From positions 1 through 64,000 of the forward strand of contig JAPYMA010000328.1 in assembly GCA_035041965.1 (NCBI GenBank): a stretch of DNA of 64,000 nucleotides. The letters run 5' to 3'. Made by a program: the position numbers and the translations under genes. Positions 52,698 to 63,982 of the stretch are shown piece after piece. The stretch comes from Anisakis pegreffii. Its lineage: Eukaryota > Nematoda > Chromadorea > Rhabditida > Anisakidae. How positions within the stretch are numbered: the stretch's first letter is position 1; each line of letters starts with the position of its first letter. A model generated the notes under the pieces. It saw only the letters and a list, made by a program, of their open reading frames with translations, had not been told where the DNA came from and searched no databases.

Positions 52698-52819
52698 TGA
52701 TCAAATTATCATACGTGATCAAATTATCATATAGGTAATCTGCTGATTTGTGTATGATTGTCGTCTATTGCCATTAATTTACATACAAACAAACTCTATA
52801 TAAGGACGAGATCTCATTG
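52688..52819 (+). repeat. Partial internal LTR copy
   Basis: The first 132 bases of an LTR, ending at CTCATTG, followed directly by a second copy of the pol 3' end (52820-52988 repeats about 52523-52687) and then the complete 3' LTR. So about 300 bp, pol end plus LTR start, is tandemly duplicated. Confidence 0.9.
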
Positions 52820-52988
52820 CTCCAGACACCTTCCATGCCAACCCAATTCCAACATCGGGCCCTTCCCTGGCACAACAACACTCGCCAGTTGTACCAGTTC
52901 GACGTTCCACTCGAATTCATCGTCGTCCACAGCGTTTGGTCGTCGATCCAAGGAAAAAGTCGTACGACTCAACAACTCAAGGCGGAGG

Positions 52989-53240
52989 TGTTGTATAGTG
53001 ATCAAATTATCATACGTGATCAAATTATCATATAGGTAATCTGCTGATTTGTGTATGATTGTCGTCTACTGCCATTAATTTACATACAAACAAACTCTAT
53101 ATAAGGACGAGATCTCATTGTCGGGTCGTGTCTTGTCTCGATCCTAAGTAAAGGATCGTCTTATCTGCTTGGGTCGTAATAAAGGGTTTTCTTCATCGTC
53201 GTCTCGGGTTATTTGTCGCTCATCAGTTAGCGACATAACA
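52989..53240 (+). repeat. 3' LTR
   Basis: 252 bp, four differences from the 5' LTR (about 1.6 percent), which implies a fairly recent insertion. Confidence 0.95.
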
Positions 53241-53251
53241 GTCCCTTAATC

Positions 53252-54551
53252 TAGTGTTGTGCGGGAAGTTCCCGAATTCGGAGTCCCCATCCCTGAAATC
53301 CTCATCCCGGACCATTTTTGAGCTGCAGCCATTTTCGGGGACTCTCCCCGTCCCCCAAGCTCGTCCCCGTTCCCGTCCCCTACTTCTTCAGAATTGTCGA
53401 CTCTCCCCGAAATGTCGGGGAGACTCCTCGAAATTTTGGGGAGTCTCCCCGAAACCCACCGAAAAAAATCATCTCGAATTTACCGCACCCTTACGAGCGA
53501 TTCTAAGTTGAATATTCGATTTTTGCTCGCATGTTTGCCTTTAAGGCCCCACTATCATTCTGTCTCAGCTCGGGTGCACAAGGGATCCCGGAATTTCAGT
53601 TCTGATCCCGACCCCGGGATTTAAGTTTTGAAAAATCCTGGGATCTCCGGATTTGATAAAGCAGGTCAATGTGTATTAATTTTGATAGTGCGTCGATCTT
53701 CAAGGAAGCCTTAATCATTTCCGGCTCACTCACATGCAGTCATCCTCGTTGTTTGCCACCTGTCATCGATGAATAGTCTAGGAAATTGATGGAAGTCAGA
53801 CGAATGGCATGATCAACAACAGCTTGATGAACTTTTGCGTAGCTTTTTATTGAACATTCAACTAATTATTCTGCTTATCGTTAGTTTATGTCACGCTCAT
53901 ATGGATGCATTTCCATGTAGACTAATAGAGATAATCAGATTTTCTAATGAGAACCAAGAGCAACAAAAATTATGAGTTCATGGATCCGTGTGTTTATTCC
54001 TTCCCACGATTAGGAACATTTCAAGAGCTGCACAGTGACATGTAATATGTCGGCATAGGTGAATGTAGTAGAAAACCGCAGGAGTAGATCGTGTATTCTC
54101 TTTTGTTTTTATCAAAGAAATTTTGCTATTTTTTCAAAGACTGTATTTGTTGCTTTTTTGTTAAACTCTAAAAACTCTGTTTTCTAGGCTATTTTTTGCT
54201 AGTTTTGCTATTTTTTAAAAAAATTTCGCTATTTTCAAAAACTCTAATTTCTCATGTGATTGAATAAAATGCTGTGAATAGAATTGCATTGCACCTTCGC
54301 AGTTATCGCTTTTCTAGCTTAAAGATCACTTATATCAATGTTTTTCCATGAAAAAATCATGTTTTCAAGGTCCTGCTGACTCTAGTTCCAAAATTACATT
54401 TTCGGGGGATTTCGGGGACGGGGACAACATTGAGTTTTCTCCCCGAAACTCCCCGTCCCCGACCATTTTCGAGCGGCGGCCATTTTCGGGGACTCTCCCC
54501 GTCCCCGGTCTCCCCGTCCCCGACTCATTTTCCCCTCCCCGCACAACACTA
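53252..54551. mobile_element. hAT element (family 2), non-autonomous, inserted in hAT 1b
   Basis: Ends TAGTGTTGTGCGGGAAG and CTCCCCGCACAACACTA are inverted repeats. Target duplication CCTTAATC (53244-53251) and CCTCAATC (54552-54559), one change; the empty site in hAT 1a reads CCTCAATC. Length 1300 bp. The arms are GC-rich with repeated GGGGA.TCTCCCCG words; the AT-rich middle has no transposase. Confidence 0.88.
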
Positions 54552-55104
54552 CCTCAATCACTGAGGTATCTAAATACGTATTTGTGCTGCAATACTACAC
54601 TAGATTCGAATCTACCGAGCTCTTGTGAGCGATTCGAAGGAAAAAACATCTGCAGTTGCCGATTCAGATGTAGATCTGGGTTCTGTAGTGCTGGTTCGAA
54701 TGTAGAGGTGGATTCTGTGGTAGTGGGTTCAGATGTTGTGGTTGATTCTGTAGTTGTTGGTTCGAATGTGGATGTGGATACTATTTTTATAATGTTTCTC
54801 ATATTCATTTCAAAAATGCATGTTTATCAATGAAAATTTTCAATCATTCAGTGGCGTAATGAGGTTTTTAAAGTAGGCAATAGTGTAATATCGATAGCGA
54901 TAGCGTTCCGCTATCGATTCGGGGGAATAGCGGTAGCGATAGCGGAATAGCTGACTCCTTTCCGATAGCGGAATAACGATAGCACGCCCAACACTGATCA
55001 TAATTAATCAGAAAAGAGTTTATTCAACAAATGTAACAAAACATTCAACAAATTATTTAAATTCAAATTACCATACGCAACAATTAATATCCCAAATATG
55101 ATTA

Positions 55105-55760
55105 ACAATTCATTTAATCAGCAAATCCAACTCATTACGAGTTTTTGCCTCTCTGCTATGAAAATATATCACTAATATCACATCCTTCCTTCCTTGACAT
55201 TCTTTCCGCGCACTTAACGATAATAGCGTTGGGATTCATCTGTCTTCATGAAATTCTAACTCGGATTATTGATTTGGCAAGCACACAGGTCTTGGGCTAC
55301 TCTCCCATGTTGCCCAATCATTTCCAGGGATAGGAACTCAAAAGGGGCCCGAAAATACATTCCGATTGATCGACTGAACATTCATCCAACGATCGTTTAG
55401 AGTAGCTGTTTGGAACAACCAACAGTAATCAGTATTACGTATTACCAATACCAACAGTATTAGTAATCACTACTGAAGCAGAAATCTTTCGGTATCAATA
55501 ATAACGAATTAATATAACCGAATAGACCCATAGTAATCGACGTATCAAACATTCCACAACCAAGCAATAACGAATGCCCGTTGCCATAAATAACTCGCAT
55601 AATTAAATACAGCCGAATACCAATCCATTAAACAATCGCAACAATGACGAACATCTTGCTGATCGCATAGCGTGATCCGCAAACCAACCGCTTAGCGTCC
55701 AAACAATCCAAACCCCCATTATTACAACAATGTAGTCAACAATTATTTCAACAATATGTG
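55105..55760 (-). mobile_element. Repeat family R, inverted copy next to hAT 1b
   Basis: The reverse complement follows 49520 down to about 49000: TAATCAGCAAATC.AACTCATTA, GCCTCTCTG, GGGCTACTCTCCCAT.TT.CCCAATCA, AACAATCGCAACAATGACGAACAT. It begins about 100 bp beyond the hAT 1b target duplication. Confidence 0.65.
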
Positions 55761-56386
55761 ATAACTGTTATATGATAAAAACGTGGTGAGCTCTGAAGAA
55801 CGTGAGAGCGTTGATACTTACATCACTCATTCACATTCTCAGTTTTGTGCAAAAAAAGGAAAACGTAGAGAAAGCTCGCTCACTTTTGACACTCGACGGT
55901 GGGATCGTTTCAGAATTTAGCATCAACTGTAGCGAATAGTGCGGTTTCGTTCGGATGGGTCGCCGAATGCGTCATGTCTAGTGGTATGTTGTGTAAGCCA
56001 CTATTCACTACGTAAGATTAATTTTTGATTTACACACACCAAATTGAAAGCAAACAACAACTGAATCGAATGTAAGCAATAATGAAATCGAAAACAAGCA
56101 ACACCCTTTTATAAAAAATTTAGCGTAATGGATAAGATGAAGAATGAAAAGAATAGGAATCAAACGAATACAACGAAGATATGTGAATGACGTGATGTCT
56201 ACATTACACATCAAAATTTTCGATACATTTGTGGAGAAGATAAAATGTTGAGATAACATTTGGACAGTACGAGGAGAAGCGTATTCGTAGTAACGATTAT
56301 GAATGAAATCATTTCTATCGTGAATAGCATGATTCACGACACTTCCGACCGCGTAAATTGTAGAGGAATCACAAATTTGTCTTTAC

Positions 56387-56543
56387 GATCGAGATAGGCG
56401 ATAAAAATATGCTGTGATGATCGCTTATTGAGCTGGACGCCATTGATTTCAATTCCACATTGGACTGATCGTTACGCGCTTCATCACGATTCGTTTGTAT
56501 CTGGATGTGAACATCGCCGTTATTGCTCGCGCGTACTTTACGT
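56387..56543 (-). CDS. Exon of an unidentified protein
   Basis: TTAATTGCAG acceptor and ATC|GTAAAG donor bracket 157 nt; the open frame reads RKVRASNNGDVHIQIQTNRD, EARNDQSNVELKSMASSSIS, DHHSIFLSPISI. The composition is unlike the AT-rich surroundings and typical of coding DNA. Possible earlier exons are near 57050-56930 (a frame MLNNSNAFVVTPYPGWLRSD beginning two bases after TAATTTTCAG), but phases do not connect directly. Confidence 0.45.
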
Positions 56544-56924
56544 CTGCAATTAACAATTCAACTTGCAATTAAAGTTAGTATTGAAACATTGTACTTTCAG
56601 AATTCTCAAAACACCATTTCGATGAAAGGAACAAAACAAAACATAAAAGATGCACATATGGGAAATGCAACATCTTTGTTGCACATTCAGATAAAGAGCA
56701 TGCCAAAACAAAAGCACTGTATGAAAGCTGAAAAAACGTATCAAAGGATGTTATCTACGGATGTGATCTTTTAGGAACGTGAGAATGGAACGCGAAACAA
56801 CGGATGTAAAAGAAGGCAATCGTATCAGCAGTGTCTGAGTCGGATAATCTGTGAAAATTCAATCGTCAGAACCACTTAAATATATCATCAGTGGACAAAT
56901 CAATCGATCGCAAAGGAGAAAGGA

Positions 56925-57075
56925 AAGTGGTTTTTATTATTTTCTTTCCTTTCGTAGTCATACTGTTGTATTTTCTTTGGGAGGACTTCCACCGTTTTAG
57001 AGATTCGGTCCAGTCGCTTCTGAGCCACCCTGGGTAAGGAGTAACTACAAATGCATTGCTATTGTTTAACATTCT
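56925..57075 (-). CDS. Candidate first exon, unidentified protein
   Basis: An ATG lies two bases after the acceptor AAATAATTTTCAG on the minus strand, a spliced-leader-like arrangement. The frame reads MLNNSNAFVVTPYPGWLRSD, WTESLKRWKSSQRKYN with a possible donor GTATGA. It may start the gene whose exon is 56387-56543; an intermediate exon would be needed to reconcile phase 1 with phase 2. Confidence 0.35.
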
Positions 57076-57129
57076 GAAAATTATTTTCAGCAACATCATT
57101 ACAAATTTTTTTTCCTCATTGCTTATCTC

Positions 57130-58900
57130 CACTGTATGGTTCCCGAGATATTCTTGCTCATCGCTTGTTCTACGACAGTTTTTTTTATTTGATCGGGAAT
57201 GCGATTTTATTCATCGCAAATGACTAGTGCAAGATTCACTCGCTCATTCACTCACAAATATACATATTAACTCTTATCATGCCGTCATTTATCAGGTAAA
57301 TACTAAATGTGAACAAATGAAGACAATGGAATGTAGTAAGAACAACAACATAAATATATAAATACATGCTTGCAATTGATACGGATGTATGTAGATGTAT
57401 AATAGTAAACATATGTCCGCGAAACGATGAGAATGCTGATAAATAGTGATTCGAACATGAGCGAGCGTGATTTGAATCGTAACATGTCACATAATAGTGC
57501 GTGACAGTTAATTAATTATTTAAGTTTGACAACTTCAAGCGAATGAACAGGCAACCAATGAACGTCGACACTCGTTGCTTTTACTGACAATCGCCATTAT
57601 ATCAGCAATCACATCTGCTCATCACACATTACTTATTGTTTCTTTGTTCAGGATATATTCGCAATTATTAACTATGTGCAGTTATGAGCCAGCAGCCATC
57701 AATGCTACTCCCAGTTCTATGATGATGAGGAACGTTGCCTCAAAAGGTTCTCGGCTAATCAGAAAAAAACTCCAAACAGCAATATGGTGATAGGAAATCT
57801 TTCTTTTCTACAATGGAGAGCCTTAAATGGAAACCGTTAAAGGAAAATTGTCTGCTAACAATAAATGCGTTCTTAATTGGTAACATTTATCACGCATAGG
57901 ATATTAGTTATTTCACTAATCTTCTTTCTGATATGACTAAACAATGAGGAACGAACCCACACTGTTACATCAGTCGACTGGATGTATTTTTGCTTGCAAA
58001 ACTCTATTGAGCTTCAAGAATACAAAATCATCGGAGTCCATTAAATTTGAAATTTTTTAATTGACCATCACTTGGCGCTGTAGTTAAAGATTACTCATCA
58101 AATTATTTAAATGAAACCAGAAACCATAAACCAAAAATTTCCTTCTGCTTGGGCAGTCGCCTGACCCATGTTTTTGTTGAGAAACATTGTGATAAGAAAT
58201 TATAATCAGTCACTTTGATGATGTTCCTACTGAACAGACTGGATCATTTTGGACATTGACATAATAGTTTCAAATGCTTGTCGTCAGAGTGTATTTTGAT
58301 CGCGATTCAATGTTCTTCGAATACCAAAAAAGCATTAAACGCTTATCACTCAATTAAACATATTTACCCATTTTACCGTCATAAAATGTCAACAGTCTAG
58401 CACATATAACTGACTCCTCCGTCAGTTTACGTTCGCATCGCTCACCAGTCAATTGAACATAGGTAAGTTTATGAAGCTGTTTATTGCCCGTTTTATATAG
58501 TTTTCAATTTCTTCATTCCAATGTCATTCATTCTTTCAACGACACATCTCCGCAGTGGCTTACTTCAGAACAATTGACAGGACAAATCCCTTTGACAGTT
58601 GATCCTAGAATTTTGTGAAGTTAATACAAGATGTCAACCGTATGATCTTCAGGATCTCCATAGGATTTCAAACTTATTTTGTGTTTGTGGATTAATCTAG
58701 GATTCTGAACCACTTTCCAAACATGATTCATATCGCACTGTGAGTCACGAACGATAAACAAATGAAAACCAAATAAGGTTTCTTCCGATAAAGCAAAACC
58801 ATTTGATCCACCGAATCACGAATTCCTTCGGATACGATGATGTTTTGAAGAATACAGACGGTTCTTTAAAAATCCATTACGGCCGACAATTCTAATGATC
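57130..58900 (+). other. Mostly non-coding; possible membrane-anchor exon and 5' exon
   Basis: 57540-57790 has a plus-strand frame ANERRHS followed by a hydrophobic run LLLLTIAIISAITSAHHTLL, without an ATG in a good place. At 58444-58465 TCAATTGAACATAG|GTAAGT looks like a 5' exon end, perhaps an untranslated first exon of the mucin-like gene. Nothing else is supportable. Confidence 0.3.
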
Positions 58901-58939
58901 ATTATTTTCTAGTATCGCGATCTTGAATCATTAAACAAA

Positions 58940-61595
58940 ATGAGACTGTTACTGACCGGTTTACTCATCATCAACTTATGTTCAGGTCAGCCTTTGCAAT
59001 TTCTACGCATTACTTCTCATTAACTTATTTGTGCACTGAATGTAACTTTAAATATCTCCATAATCATCTCTCAACGTACATTTCATCCATCTCACCACTA
59101 GTTACTCCTCTGATTCATGCGATATTACAGTAAAACCTTTCCGCTTTTTTGCTATCGTTATCTTCTATTAATCATTCGTAAGCAAGTTTGAGTTGAATCA
59201 ACACTTTTTATTATCGAAACGCAGCAATCGGATATGAATCTCATTTTATGCTCATGACCGTCTGATCAAAAATGACTGAATAAAATAGTTGAGTTTGCCT
59301 AAAAACATTCATCACATATATATCAAAGACAAACCGAACTCATGTTTGGTGAGAAAGCAGTTCTGCATCAATGCTTTGATCTCTCCATTTCGAAACTACG
59401 TTTTTTTCACGTACCACAGAAGCATCAAATAAAATCAGGAACTCTGATAAGTTTGTTACATACTTCTTTCTGAAGCCGAAAAGCTCGTAATTTTTGTGTG
59501 AGTAATTAATGGGGTCCTTTTTCGCAAAAGTACTATTGTTTTTTAATTTACCTTTACTTTTCTAAACCATAACTTATCTTTCGAAGGTAATTTAATGAAG
59601 CGACATCACAGGTAGGAAGAAAACTATTCAGAAAGTATTCATTGTAATGCAAAATTCATGGGCAGCACTGGATCGGGAAGTCAACCATACCACTGGTTGG
59701 ATGTTTTGTCGATTACGTTTGAGGTACTGTATTCGTTAACAGTGGATGTTTCCCGCGTGATTTTGTTGCCTTTCAAAATCACTACATACCCATCTGTTGC
59801 AAGGGCGGAGTGGTTCAACATAACTCCTATAATGACAAAAATCGTGAGACCAAAAGTTAGGGTTTCTCTTACTGTCCATGACCGTAAAAGTCTCCGTCAA
59901 TTAAGTCATTCTACGCTTACAGCAGTCATACCTAAAATTAATCGTTGACAGACAGCTCAAAGCAACAAACGCATTATTTTGAACAAAAGATGTTGTGCTT
60001 GTCATTTTTGCGTAAAATGACAAGCACAACAAAGCCAACATGTTCTCCATAATTCAAAGATTTACCGCACGAATCCTCCACTAGATACGAAAATGCTTGC
60101 AGATGAACCTACAATAATAAAGTAATACCATGATAACCCAGTGGTATGCGCGAACGGACATTCATTCACACGACCACTCCGTGCGTAACCCGAAATATAA
60201 GTGATGCTCGGATGTAGACAAAGATTAACACAAAACCCAAAATAGCAGATGAAAACATTTTCAGGCAACTTGTCGGCGAATGGACCAATGATTGGAAATA
60301 GACCGGAAGCAGCGCAAATAACCGCAGCAACTGAGAGCATCTTGAACAAAACCATCCCTCTGATTAATGGTAGAGCTAGACTGAGTATATCTGTAACAAT
60401 CGGACCATCGTACAGTTTCGAAATAACCGAATTCACAACGTCTACGAGCACAACGCCCACAACAACAGCGGGTAAGACCACAACGGGTGCGACCACAACA
60501 GGTGCGACCAAAACGGGTGCGACCAAAACGGGTGCGACCAAAACGGGTGCGACCAAAACGGGTGCGACCACAACAGGTGCGACCAAAACGGGTGCGACCA
60601 AAACGGGTGCGACCAAAACGGGTGCGACCACAACGGGTACGAGCCAAGGGCACGGGCGCACGAAGATAGTACGTGCGGACACAAACCCTCTGAACGGTGG
60701 TAATCGACTCGCACTCATTACACACGTAAAACCTGGATCATCATATAGCTTCGATGCAACCAACGTTAAGTATCCGAAAGCAAACGAGCAAATCCACCTA
60801 AATGTGACGATGTGCAATGGTAATGAGGCAGACGCAGTAACTGTGAATAGGTCGAATACCGATACGTATGAAGTATCTGCAGGAACAATAAAGCTGATGA
60901 TCGAGACGTTCAACTGTTCAGTTAAAAGTCGAGTGAAACGTAACAATGAAAACGGCAGCTATAGTATGACTTTAATCATTTATGTAGATAAAAACGATAC
61001 GTCTAATAATATCACTATAGTTGGTTATTCTATTTATCCTCCATCAACAACAACTCCTCCTTCACCAGCACCCACACATACGACACATACTTCATCACCG
61101 CTCACTTCTCCTTCACCAGCACCCACACATACACCTACGCATACGTTCACGGCTGCATCCACAACGCCCCCAGCGAGTTCAATCGGTACCGGTTGGATTG
61201 TTGCAATCGTGTTAATAGCAATAATTGTGATGACGCTGATTTTTGCAATCGCTATATTTGTCTATTTTTATATGAAGAGAAGAAGAGGATCCATCAATAA
61301 AGACCGTGAAGATCTTTCTAAAAGACAATCATTTGTCAACGAAGTACTGACTAGAACCTCGCCTCTTCGAAAAACAGAAAACGGCTACGAAACACCACAA
61401 CCATCCTCCATGATAATTACTCTACCTCGCGACACTCCAATTATCCTCAACAATCCTCAAATTATCCAATACTCAGACTTCCCAATATTCCACCACAACA
61501 GCCCAATATCGCATCATCCATATATCCCACAACAATTAACAAAAACCTCTATGGGCCAAGAGGACTCAGAAGGATACATCGAAATAACGAAATGA
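58940..61595 (+). CDS. Type I membrane mucin-like glycoprotein (458 aa)
   Basis: Exon 1, 58940-58985, encodes the signal peptide MRLLLTGLLIINLCS; exon 2, 60265-61595, begins after ATTTTCAG and joins in phase 1 to give GNLSANGPMIGN.... Layout: signal 1-15; a module ending TIGPSYSFEIT (about 45-70); eleven 5-residue repeats TTGA/TKTGA (87-141); a second related module ending KPGSSYSFDAT with two cysteines further on; a Thr/Pro/His stalk; membrane helix about 326-351; basic stop-transfer MKRRRG; and a 107-residue cytoplasmic tail with Tyr motifs NGYETP and EGYIEITK. Several N-glycosylation sequons (NLS, NKT, NVT, NRS, NCS, NGS, NDT, NIT) are present. The KRNN after SRVKR could be a furin-type site. 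Surface coat or signalling role is inferred from layout only. Confidence 0.85.
60477..60641 (+). repeat. In-frame 15-bp minisatellite, 11 units
   Basis: Units are ACCAAAACGGGTGCG or ACCACAACAGGTGCG, in the order two ACA, four AAA, one ACA, three AAA, one ACA. That arrangement shows a higher-order block of ACA followed by three or four AAA units was itself duplicated. All six frames are open across it, which creates large antisense open frames that are not genes. Confidence 0.95.
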
Positions 61596-61599
61596 AGCA

Positions 61600-62740
61600 A
61601 AGAGTTTACCCGCAAATATAATCATAAACAGCAGCGAATTTGTGATCAAATGCTTTGTGGAAACTAAATCAGCTTTTTTAATAAGGAACCATAGAGCTCC
61701 AATTATCCATCTCAGTACTTGTGCAACTTACGTATGAATGATCATTGAAAGCATGATCCAACGGAGAGAAAAGTTTAAAAAGCTAACATAAAGGATAGTG
61801 ACGCATAAATACGAAGTTTCAAGAGCAAATGCTTGAAATCTTAGAACAGGGGTCGGCAGGTTGAATTGGTAGCGGGCCAAAATTTCTCTGAGCAGCTGAC
61901 TGGTGGGCAAACATGTTTCTTTTAACTTTTTTTCCTCATTTTTTCGAACATGTTTGCATCTTATCTGAAGGCTTCGGCTTGTCGCAAAAATCGTGAAATA
62001 GTCCAAGCGAAGAAGTACAACCCATCCCTTGAAACTGTTCACTTGTTTACTGTTAATGCTGTTCAGTGTTGTTATTACTGTTTAACATTTTAATGTTTGA
62101 TACTGCTTAATGCTGTTGATTTGTTGTTTTTAACCTACTATCAATTTGTAAATTGTTTTTCCTGAGAAAAGATTTTATCAGCATATAGTCAAAATGTTCA
62201 GCTGAAGCTTTCGTGTATTCTAGAGCTGTTTCCCTTGTAATATGAACTCGGTTCCACACCAAACGTACTCTTTTTCATGCAATTTCCAAACAAAAAATTA
62301 AAAGGCTTTGAGGGAAACGTGTAATGTATAAGACGGACTTTTCTGCAATGATAACTGTCTTGCAGCCTACTGGACATATGTAATGCACCTTATTATGAAT
62401 TTCATCTAGGCATTTTATAAAAAGCATTAATTGTCTGGCTATGTTTGAAAAATGTCACGTGATTATTCGATACTTAATTATTATGTAACACTGAAATGCT
62501 CTATTTCTCATGTTGTGATTAAGCTGCACCAACATCGCAGTTGGTACCTTTTGTAGGGTCCACAATTCAATTAGTCGTTTGTTATGACTAATTAGCAGAC
62601 GAACCACGATACAAGGAAGAATAACATAGAATGATTTCTTGTACAAAACGCTGTGCTTATGTACAGTTGCTGCTTGTATACCGATCAAACGTATTGATCA
62701 ATTACAATGAATATCACAATTCATATCACCCATTGATACC
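61600..62740. other. No gene recognised
   Basis: AT-rich sequence after the mucin-like gene. Minus-strand open frames at 61728-62042 and 62455-62688 have no motif or splice context. Confidence 0.5.
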
Positions 62741-62754
62741 CAATCATATAGATC

Positions 62755-63040
62755 TTACCACAACACTCATCAAATCCCGAGGTATCGCGATTTTTCAAAA
62801 CATAAATCCCGGGATCGGGATCAGAACTCGAATCTCGGTATCCCGTGGAAACCCTAGATGGCATCAGAAAGACATTTTAATTCCATCAGAATACCACCAA
62901 ATTGTCTTTTCAACGTTCCAGAATTCGGCATTCCGACCGAATTCAGAATTCCAAATTCCGACTGAAATTCATCGGATTTTACCGACCGAACTTTGGTCGC
63001 TATCGTCACTACTGAGAAGTGTCCATTGCATAAACTTGTG
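62755..63040. repeat. CCCGGGA-rich repeat segment
   Basis: AAATCCCGAGG, AAATCCCGGGATCGGGATC and GGTATCCCGTGGAAACCCTAG resemble 53565-53660 and 48085-48180. The reverse complement CTAGGGTTTCCACGGGAT is like a hAT-type end. From 62925 the words ATTC(C/A)GACCGAA recur, also seen at 31488-31510. Element borders not determined. Confidence 0.45.
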
Positions 63041-63061
63041 TAGATACCAGGCAGTTGTGAG

Positions 63062-63660
63062 TAGTGTTCGTCGGGGAGCAGTTTTCCGCACGAGGGGAGA
63101 CCCAGCAGGTAGAAAAATGGGCGGGGTGGGGGTCCCCGCGGGGAATAAATTGGACTGGGGAGGTTCCCGCAAAAAAAGCCGGGGAGCAATTTGCGCGGGG
63201 GGGACCCCGTAGAGGAATGACCGTTCCACGTGTTCCCCGACGGGGAAGACGGGGAGCAATTCCGCTCAATTTTTGAAACAAAATTTCAATTTTCTAAAGA
63301 TTTTTCTTCTTTTTTTTAAGTAGTTTTCTTTCAAGTACTCCTTATATTCACATTTCAGAACAAACAGCAAGATACTATTGAAAGTATTGCGGTGGTCTTT
63401 CACCATTTTCAGTTGATTGTTCGCGATATTCATGAAGGTTCGTGCTCCCGGTCGGGAAGGACGGAGAGCTCGTCCTTTCCGTCGGGGAGCGAAACTGAAC
63501 GGGGGGCCCCGAGAAAAGGTCGGGGAGCAGATCGCCCGGAGGGGGGTCCAGAGGGGAGAAAATTGGACGGGTGGTCTCCGCGAAAAAGTCGGAGAACAAA
63601 TTGCGCGGGGGGAGCGCTCCTGCATTCCCCGCCGGGTTGCCCGCTCCCCGACGAAGACTA
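63062..63660. mobile_element. GC-rich hAT element (family 3), non-autonomous
   Basis: TAGTGTTCGTCGGGGAGC at the left, GCTCCCCGACGAAGACTA at the right, flanked by a perfect 8-bp target duplication GTTGTGAG (63054-63061 and 63661-63668). Length 599 bp. Both arms are built from CGGGGAGCA.ATT.CGC-type GC-rich repeats around an AT-rich middle. The open frames across it are artefacts of composition. Its termini resemble family 2 (TAGTGTTGTGCGGG). Confidence 0.9.
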
Positions 63661-63697
63661 GTTGTGAGTAATAGCGTGCTGTTCGCTACTTCATTCT

Positions 63698-63982
63698 ATG
63701 ATCGATATAAAAATGGAATTAATCTTTGAATACACACACTGTCGCACAAGGGGATACGCACATCGTTTAAAAGTTTCACATTTAGCACCTACCAACAACG
63801 TGTCCCAATTCTTCGCACATCGCATCATAAGCACATGGAATGCACTGCCTTATGAATCAGTAGAGGCCAGCACGGTAGCACGATTCAAATCACACCTCAC
63901 GGCACTATCTTATAATTTGATAAAAAGTTCTCTGATTCGCAGCCGAAGTTCTTTATGTCATCCACACAGTTTCTATACCTGA
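63698..63982 (+). mobile_element. C-terminal fragment of a non-LTR retrotransposon (CR1/Jockey-like)
   Basis: The frame IDIKMELIFEYTHCRTRGYA then HRLKVSHLAPTNNVSQFFAH, RIISTWNALPYESVEASTVA, RFKSHL matches the conserved tail of CR1/Jockey-type reverse transcriptases (RTRGH...KL...FF..R....WN.LP..V..A....FK..L). The RT domain itself is absent. hAT family 3 lies immediately upstream. Confidence 0.75.

Larger units (their letters stand above)
50006..53240 (+). mobile_element. Gypsy-like LTR retrotransposon, internally deleted
   Basis: TG...CA ends, 5-bp target duplication GTCCC (50001-50005 and 53241-53245), 252-bp LTRs that differ at only four positions. The internal region has gag (50596-51489), two CCHC zinc knuckles and a protease DTGSD motif, then jumps to the C-terminal part of an integrase (SPAEILLGRRL). 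Reverse transcriptase and RNase H are absent, so the 3.2-kb copy is non-autonomous. A primer-binding site starts TGG three bases after the 5' LTR, and the purine-rich AAGGCGGAGG precedes the 3' LTR. Confidence 0.93.
48238..54996. mobile_element. hAT family 1, copy b, split by three nested insertions
   Basis: Ends CGGTGTTGGGC... and ...GCCCAACACTG with a perfect 8-bp target duplication ATCATAAT (48230-48237 and 54997-55004). Removing the inserts at 48742-49530, 50006-53240 and 53252-54551 with their target duplications leaves about 1.41 kb that aligns with copy a (1479 bp) along its whole length. The same minus-strand frames are present: Thr-rich (54808-54554, STSTFEPTTTESTTTSEP), membrane helix (49905-49693, ILFLAIAMALTAFITKSVLF) and TAACQIIKRGNGVPGREN/CTMHS (about 48460-48360). 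Confidence 0.9.

Noticed and set aside
59658..59948. 96-aa plus-strand open frame, and a signal-peptide-like minus frame, inside the mucin intron
   Set aside because: No splice sites fit the surrounding gene on the plus strand; the minus frame (TFGLTIFVIIGVML) has no proper start and no related copy.
60062..60946. 294-aa minus-strand open frame (VAPVLVAPV repeats) and other frames over the minisatellite
   Set aside because: It is the antisense of the mucin-like gene; a 15-bp repeat without stops keeps all frames open.
62631..63671. Several overlapping Gly/Pro/Arg-rich open frames
   Set aside because: They lie over the GC-rich hAT family 3 arms and CCCGGGA repeats; open only because of base composition.
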